Positions 33,547 through 36,414 of a stretch of 36,414 nucleotides of DNA are shown here, one piece after another. The position numbers were made by a program, and so were the translations under genes. Location: positions 1-36,414 of the forward strand of contig CANRKJ010000025.1 in assembly GCA_947631185.1 (NCBI GenBank), written 5' to 3'. The notes beneath the pieces are model-generated. The model searched no databases, was not told the DNA's origin, and worked only from the letters and a program-made list of their open reading frames with translations. The DNA is from an uncultured Clostridia bacterium (lineage in GTDB: Bacteria; Bacillota; Clostridia; TANB77; CAG-508). Numbering within the stretch: position 1 is the stretch's first letter; the number at the start of each line of letters is the position of its first letter.

Positions 33547-35304
33547 ATGAAAGCTATAGAAATTAGAAATAAATTTTTAAATTTTTTTGAAAAAAACGGC
33601 CATAAAATAATACCATCTGCTAGGTTAATTCCTGAAAATGATCCATCAGTTTTATTTAATACGGCTGGTATGCAACAATTAGTTCCATATTTATTAGGAG
33701 AAAAGCATCCTGAAGGAACAAGACTTGTTGATTATCAGAAATGTGTTAGAACAAATGATATAGATGAAGTAGGAGATAATCGTCATTTAACTTATTTTGA
33801 AATGTTAGGAAATTGGTCTTTAGGAGATTATTTTAAGGAAGAGTCTATTAAGATGAGTTTTGAGTTCTTGACAAAAGAACTAGAAATTCCAGCAGAAAAA
33901 TTATCAGTAACTTGTTTTGCAGGTGATGCTGATTGTGAAAAAGATAATTTAACAGCAGAATGTTGGAAAAAAGTAGGTATACCTGAAGAAAGAATATATT
34001 ATTTTGGAAAAGAAGATAATTGGTGGATAGCTGGAGAAGAAGGACCTTGTGGACCAGATACTGAAATGTTTTATGATACTGGAAAGCCAAAATGTTCAGA
34101 AGGATGTAATCCAGCATGTGATTGTGGTAAATATATTGAAATATGGAACAATGTATTTATGGAATTTTATAAAGACAAAGATGGAAAATATACAAAATTA
34201 AAACAACATAATGTTGATACAGGGCTTGGACTTGAAAGAATGGCGATGATACTTCAAGGAAAAGAAACACCATTCGACACAGAATTATTTTTTAATTTAA
34301 TGGAAAAATTAAAAGAACTTGCTATTGAAGAAAACATTGCTAGTAGAAGAATAGTGGCTGAACATTTGAGATCTAGTATTATGATAATAAATGATGGTGG
34401 AAGGCCAAGTAATGTTGATAGTGGTTATATTTTAAGAAGATTAATTAGAAGAATGACTAGACATCTTAATAAAATGGGAATAGATTTATCAAAACTTTCT
34501 GATTTAATAGATATAGAAATTGATGCGTTAAAAGAAATGTATCCAGAACTTATAGAAAATAGAGAAAAAATAAAAAATGTATTGATTGAAGAAAAGAATA
34601 AATTTACTAAAACTTTAAAAAATGGAGAAAGAGAGTTTGAAAAAGTATCAAACAGATTAAAAAATAATGGAAAAGATACAATAGATGGAAAGACAGTATT
34701 TAATTTATATGAAACTTATGGATTTCCACCTGAGATGACAGTTGAACTTGCAAATGAAAATAATTTAAAAGTTGATATTAAAGATTATGATATATTATAT
34801 AAAGAACATCAAGAAAAGTCACGAATGGGAAGTGAAGTTAAATTTAAAGGTGGTTTAGCAGATCAGAGTGAAAAATCTATTAAATATCATACAGCAACAC
34901 ATTTACTTCACAAAGCATTAAAAATAGTATTAGGTGATCATGTTAATCAAAAGGGATCTAATATTACAGAAGAAAGATTAAGATTTGATTTTTCTCATCC
35001 TTGCAAAGTTACTAAAGAAGAATTACAAAAAGTTGAAGATATAGTAAATGAACAGATTGCAAGAAATTTAGAAGTAACGTGTGAAGAAATGACTTTAGAA
35101 GAAGCTAAAGCTTCAGGTGCAATTGGTTTATTTGAAAATAAATATGGTGATAGAGTTAAAGTATATACAATAGGAGATTTTAGTAAAGAAATATGTGGAG
35201 GACCTCATGTTACTAATACAGGAAAATTAGGACATTTTAAAATAAAAAAGGAAGAGGCATCTTCTGCAGGTGTTAGAAGAATAAAAGCAGTCTTGGAAAA
35301 TTAA
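33547..35304 (+). CDS. alaS: Alanyl-tRNA synthetase, short form lacking the C-Ala domain
   Basis: 585 residues against about 870 in most bacteria. The catalytic domain is complete (FNTAGMQQLVPYL, ERMAMILQGK; GPCGPDTEMFYD), as is the tRNA-recognition part. The editing domain keeps its zinc site: HTATH with His448 and His452, and CGGPH with Cys550 and His554. The protein ends at GVRRIKAVLEN, where the DHHA1-type C-Ala domain would begin. A promoter and start for the next gene follow within 70 bases, so there is no hidden continuation. Such truncated forms are known in some archaeal, mitochondrial and reduced lineages. ireB is not downstream here, unlike the usual order. Confidence 0.93.
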   Translation: MKAIEIRNKFLNFFEKNGHKIIPSARLIPENDPSVLFNTAGMQQLVPYLLGEKHPEGTRLVDYQKCVRTNDIDEVGDNRHLTYFEMLGNWSLGDYFKEESIKMSFEFLTKELEIPAEKLSVTCFAGDADCEKDNLTAECWKKVGIPEERIYYFGKEDNWWIAGEEGPCGPDTEMFYDTGKPKCSEGCNPACDCGKYIEIWNNVFMEFYKDKDGKYTKLKQHNVDTGLGLERMAMILQGKETPFDTELFFNLMEKLKELAIEENIASRRIVAEHLRSSIMIINDGGRPSNVDSGYILRRLIRRMTRHLNKMGIDLSKLSDLIDIEIDALKEMYPELIENREKIKNVLIEEKNKFTKTLKNGEREFEKVSNRLKNNGKDTIDGKTVFNLYETYGFPPEMTVELANENNLKVDIKDYDILYKEHQEKSRMGSEVKFKGGLADQSEKSIKYHTATHLLHKALKIVLGDHVNQKGSNITEERLRFDFSHPCKVTKEELQKVEDIVNEQIARNLEVTCEEMTLEEAKASGAIGLFENKYGDRVKVYTIGDFSKEICGGPHVTNTGKLGHFKIKKEEASSAGVRRIKAVLEN

Positions 35305-35311
35305 AATAAAT

Positions 35312-35340
35312 TTGTAAAACAGAAAAAATTATGATATAAT
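35312..35340 (+). promoter_or_regulatory. Promoter of the sortase gene
   Basis: TTGTAA (35312-35317), 17-bp spacer, TATAAT (35335-35340), with TGA (extended -10) before the -10. Confidence 0.7.
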
Positions 35341-35372
35341 TACAAAAGAATATAAAATGATAGGAGAATATT

Positions 35373-36143
35373 ATGTTTAAAACTAGATATGGAAATGTAT
35401 TAACAGTTATTTTGGTAATTGTAATTGTTTTGATTTTAGGATTAATAGGATGGTTTGTATATGATACTTATAAACAACGTTCTGCTAACGATAAAGCTCA
35501 AGCTGCAGTTTCAGACTTTAAGAAAAAAATAAAGAAAAATACTAAACAGGGTGATGATTCGTTAGATGTAGGTAACGTAATAACAACTGAAAAATTAGGT
35601 AATGAAAAAACATATTTAGAAAATTATGAAGTAAAAGGTATTATAGAAATTCCAAAAAATGGAATTGAGTATCCAATTTTATCTCAAGTTACAAAGAGAT
35701 CATTAGAACTGGCTGTTGCTATACTTTGGGGACCTGGATTAAATGAGGTAGGAAATACTGTAATATTAGGTCATAATTATAGAAATGGATTATTCTTTTC
35801 AGATAATGATAAATTATCTAATGGAGATAAAATTTTAATTACTGATCAATCAGGAACAACAATTACTTATATAATTTATAAAATAGAAGAAAGAGATCCA
35901 GATGATTCTGATTATATGCTTAGAGATACAGAGGATTATAGGGAAATTTCTTTATCAACATGTACAGATGATAGTTCTGCAAGAATTGTAATTTGGGCTA
36001 GAGAAGAAGAAAATAAGGATGAATCAGAAGAAAATACAGAATCTGAAGAAACAAACGAAAATACTCAATCAGATGATAGTAATTTAACTGATGAAACAAA
36101 AAATAATACAGATGAATCTGAAGAAAGTGATGATGAAGAATAA
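35373..36143 (+). CDS. Sortase family protein with acidic C-terminal tail
   Basis: 256 residues. A transmembrane anchor (about 8-30) leads to a sortase fold: GIIEIPKNGIEYPIL, then ILGHNYRNGLFFSDNDKL supplying the catalytic His, LSTC the catalytic Cys, and ARIVIWARE the Arg. Sortases join LPxTG-type surface proteins to peptidoglycan. The tail from about residue 212 is almost wholly Glu/Asp/Ser/Thr/Asn, unlike typical sortases, and echoes the acidic stretches of other proteins here. No substrate gene is seen nearby. AGGAG lies before the ATG. Subclass cannot be assigned confidently. Confidence 0.9.
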   Translation: MFKTRYGNVLTVILVIVIVLILGLIGWFVYDTYKQRSANDKAQAAVSDFKKKIKKNTKQGDDSLDVGNVITTEKLGNEKTYLENYEVKGIIEIPKNGIEYPILSQVTKRSLELAVAILWGPGLNEVGNTVILGHNYRNGLFFSDNDKLSNGDKILITDQSGTTITYIIYKIEERDPDDSDYMLRDTEDYREISLSTCTDDSSARIVIWAREEENKDESEENTESEETNENTQSDDSNLTDETKNNTDESEESDDEE

Positions 36144-36153
36144 AATATTTAAC

Positions 36154-36182
36154 ATAAGGACAAAATTATTTTGTCCTTATGA
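36154..36182 (+). terminator. Probable terminator of the sortase gene
   Basis: CATAAGGACAAAAT / ATTTTGTCCTTATG is a perfect palindrome around one T, followed only by a modest T-rich tail. Confidence 0.65.
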
Positions 36183-36200
36183 AATTTTATTTAATTTACT

Positions 36201-36229
36201 TGACAAATCAAAAATTATGTTCTAAAATA
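36201..36229 (+). promoter_or_regulatory. Promoter of the tRNA-His / tRNA-Gln unit
   Basis: TTGACA (36201-36206), 17-bp spacer, TAAAAT (36224-36229), about 25 bases before tRNA-His. Confidence 0.75.
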
Positions 36230-36254
36230 GAAGAGCGTTAAGTGTAAAAATAAT

Positions 36255-36332
36255 GGTGGATTTAGCGTAGCTGGTTAACGCGCCAGTTTGTGGCACTGGA
36301 GATCAAGGGTTCGAATCCCTTATTCCACCCCA
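36255..36332 (+). tRNA. tRNA-His (anticodon GTG)
   Basis: Anticodon stem CCAGT/ACTGG around loop TTGTGGC, giving GTG; T arm AAGGG-TTCGAAT-CCCTT. The extra 5' G (36255, position -1) faces C73, the tRNA-His identity pair. One T-T mismatch lies in the acceptor stem. CCA is encoded at 36330-36332. Confidence 0.95.
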
Positions 36333-36343
36333 TTTATATATAT

Positions 36344-36382
36344 TGGGCTGTAGCCAAGCGGTAAGGCACATGACTTTGACTC
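36344..36382 (+). tRNA. tRNA-Gln (anticodon TTG), 5' part only
   Basis: TGGGCTGTAGCCAAGCGGTA is a clean tRNA-Gln 5' half, and the loop CTTTGAC (36374-36380) gives TTG. After 36382 the 3' anticodon strand (expected TCATG) and T arm are absent; the sequence reads TTTATCGTTTTAAAG and continues to the window end with no match to CAGCCCA. The gene is either truncated, interrupted or misassembled. Confidence 0.6.
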
Positions 36383-36414
36383 TTTATCGTTTTAAAGTTA
36401 TTCCAAAACCGCAA

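Noticed and set aside
36344-36414. Complete tRNA-Gln
   Set aside because: The 3' half of the anticodon stem and the T arm are not present in the remaining bases.

Overview
The window is a strongly AT-rich stretch of bacterial chromosome, almost certainly from an uncultured, probably gut-associated member of the Clostridia (Bacillota). Supporting evidence: a T-box leader before valS, a SpoVT-type AbrB/GAF regulator, an IreB-RuvX-DUF1292 cluster, split transketolase subunits, AddA, mini-RNase III, RbgA and sortase, with A/T-rich codon use, TTGxxx-17-TATAAT promoters and AGGAGG ribosome-binding sites. Genus cannot be fixed from sequence alone. Most genes lie on the + strand; the exceptions are a two-gene island (10248-12658) and an SDR gene (28861-29601).

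Layout. 1-3954: an acidic-repeat protein with a degenerate MinD/CpaE-like domain (open at the left edge), a membrane GAF plus degenerate GGDEF protein, ireB, ruvX and a DUF1292 gene. 4201-7364: a small membrane protein, then inositol-monophosphatase-like, cutA, rbgA and mrnC. 7458-7625: tRNA-Glu(CTC) with its own promoter and terminator. 7703-9790: GNAT acetyltransferase, alpha/beta hydrolase and Sufu-domain protein, with a 21-bp tandem repeat between the last two. 9791-12732: an accessory-looking segment holding a 58-bp GC-rich tandem repeat, a decayed coding fragment and a minus-strand operon of an unrecognised small protein and a 665-aa HD-domain protein. 12808-18981: addA, a two-membrane-segment protein, and both transketolase halves. 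19057-24676: ftsE (frameshifted by one base), ftsX, two M23 peptidases and an S41 protease, a cell-wall remodelling and division cluster. 24699-28784: a membrane-anchored acidic protein, a T-box leader with a GUA (Val) specifier, a palindromic repeat element and valS. 28861-33307: SDR, comF, a KAP-like P-loop NTPase behind a structured leader, and spoVT. 33471-36414: a short alaS lacking the C-terminal domain, a sortase, tRNA-His, and a tRNA-Gln whose 3' half is missing.

Most of this is housekeeping. The points most worth a second look are the ftsE frameshift placed exactly at the Walker B/D-loop with a CGG codon at the slip point, the AlaRS without C-Ala, the broken tRNA-Gln at the right edge (possible element boundary), the KAP-like NTPase with a hairpin leader, the HD-domain island with a possible operator, a family of palindromic elements (one inserted between the T-box and valS), and the paired degenerate MinD-like and GGDEF-like proteins next to ireB. 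No complete defence system, CRISPR array, prophage or insertion sequence could be demonstrated.
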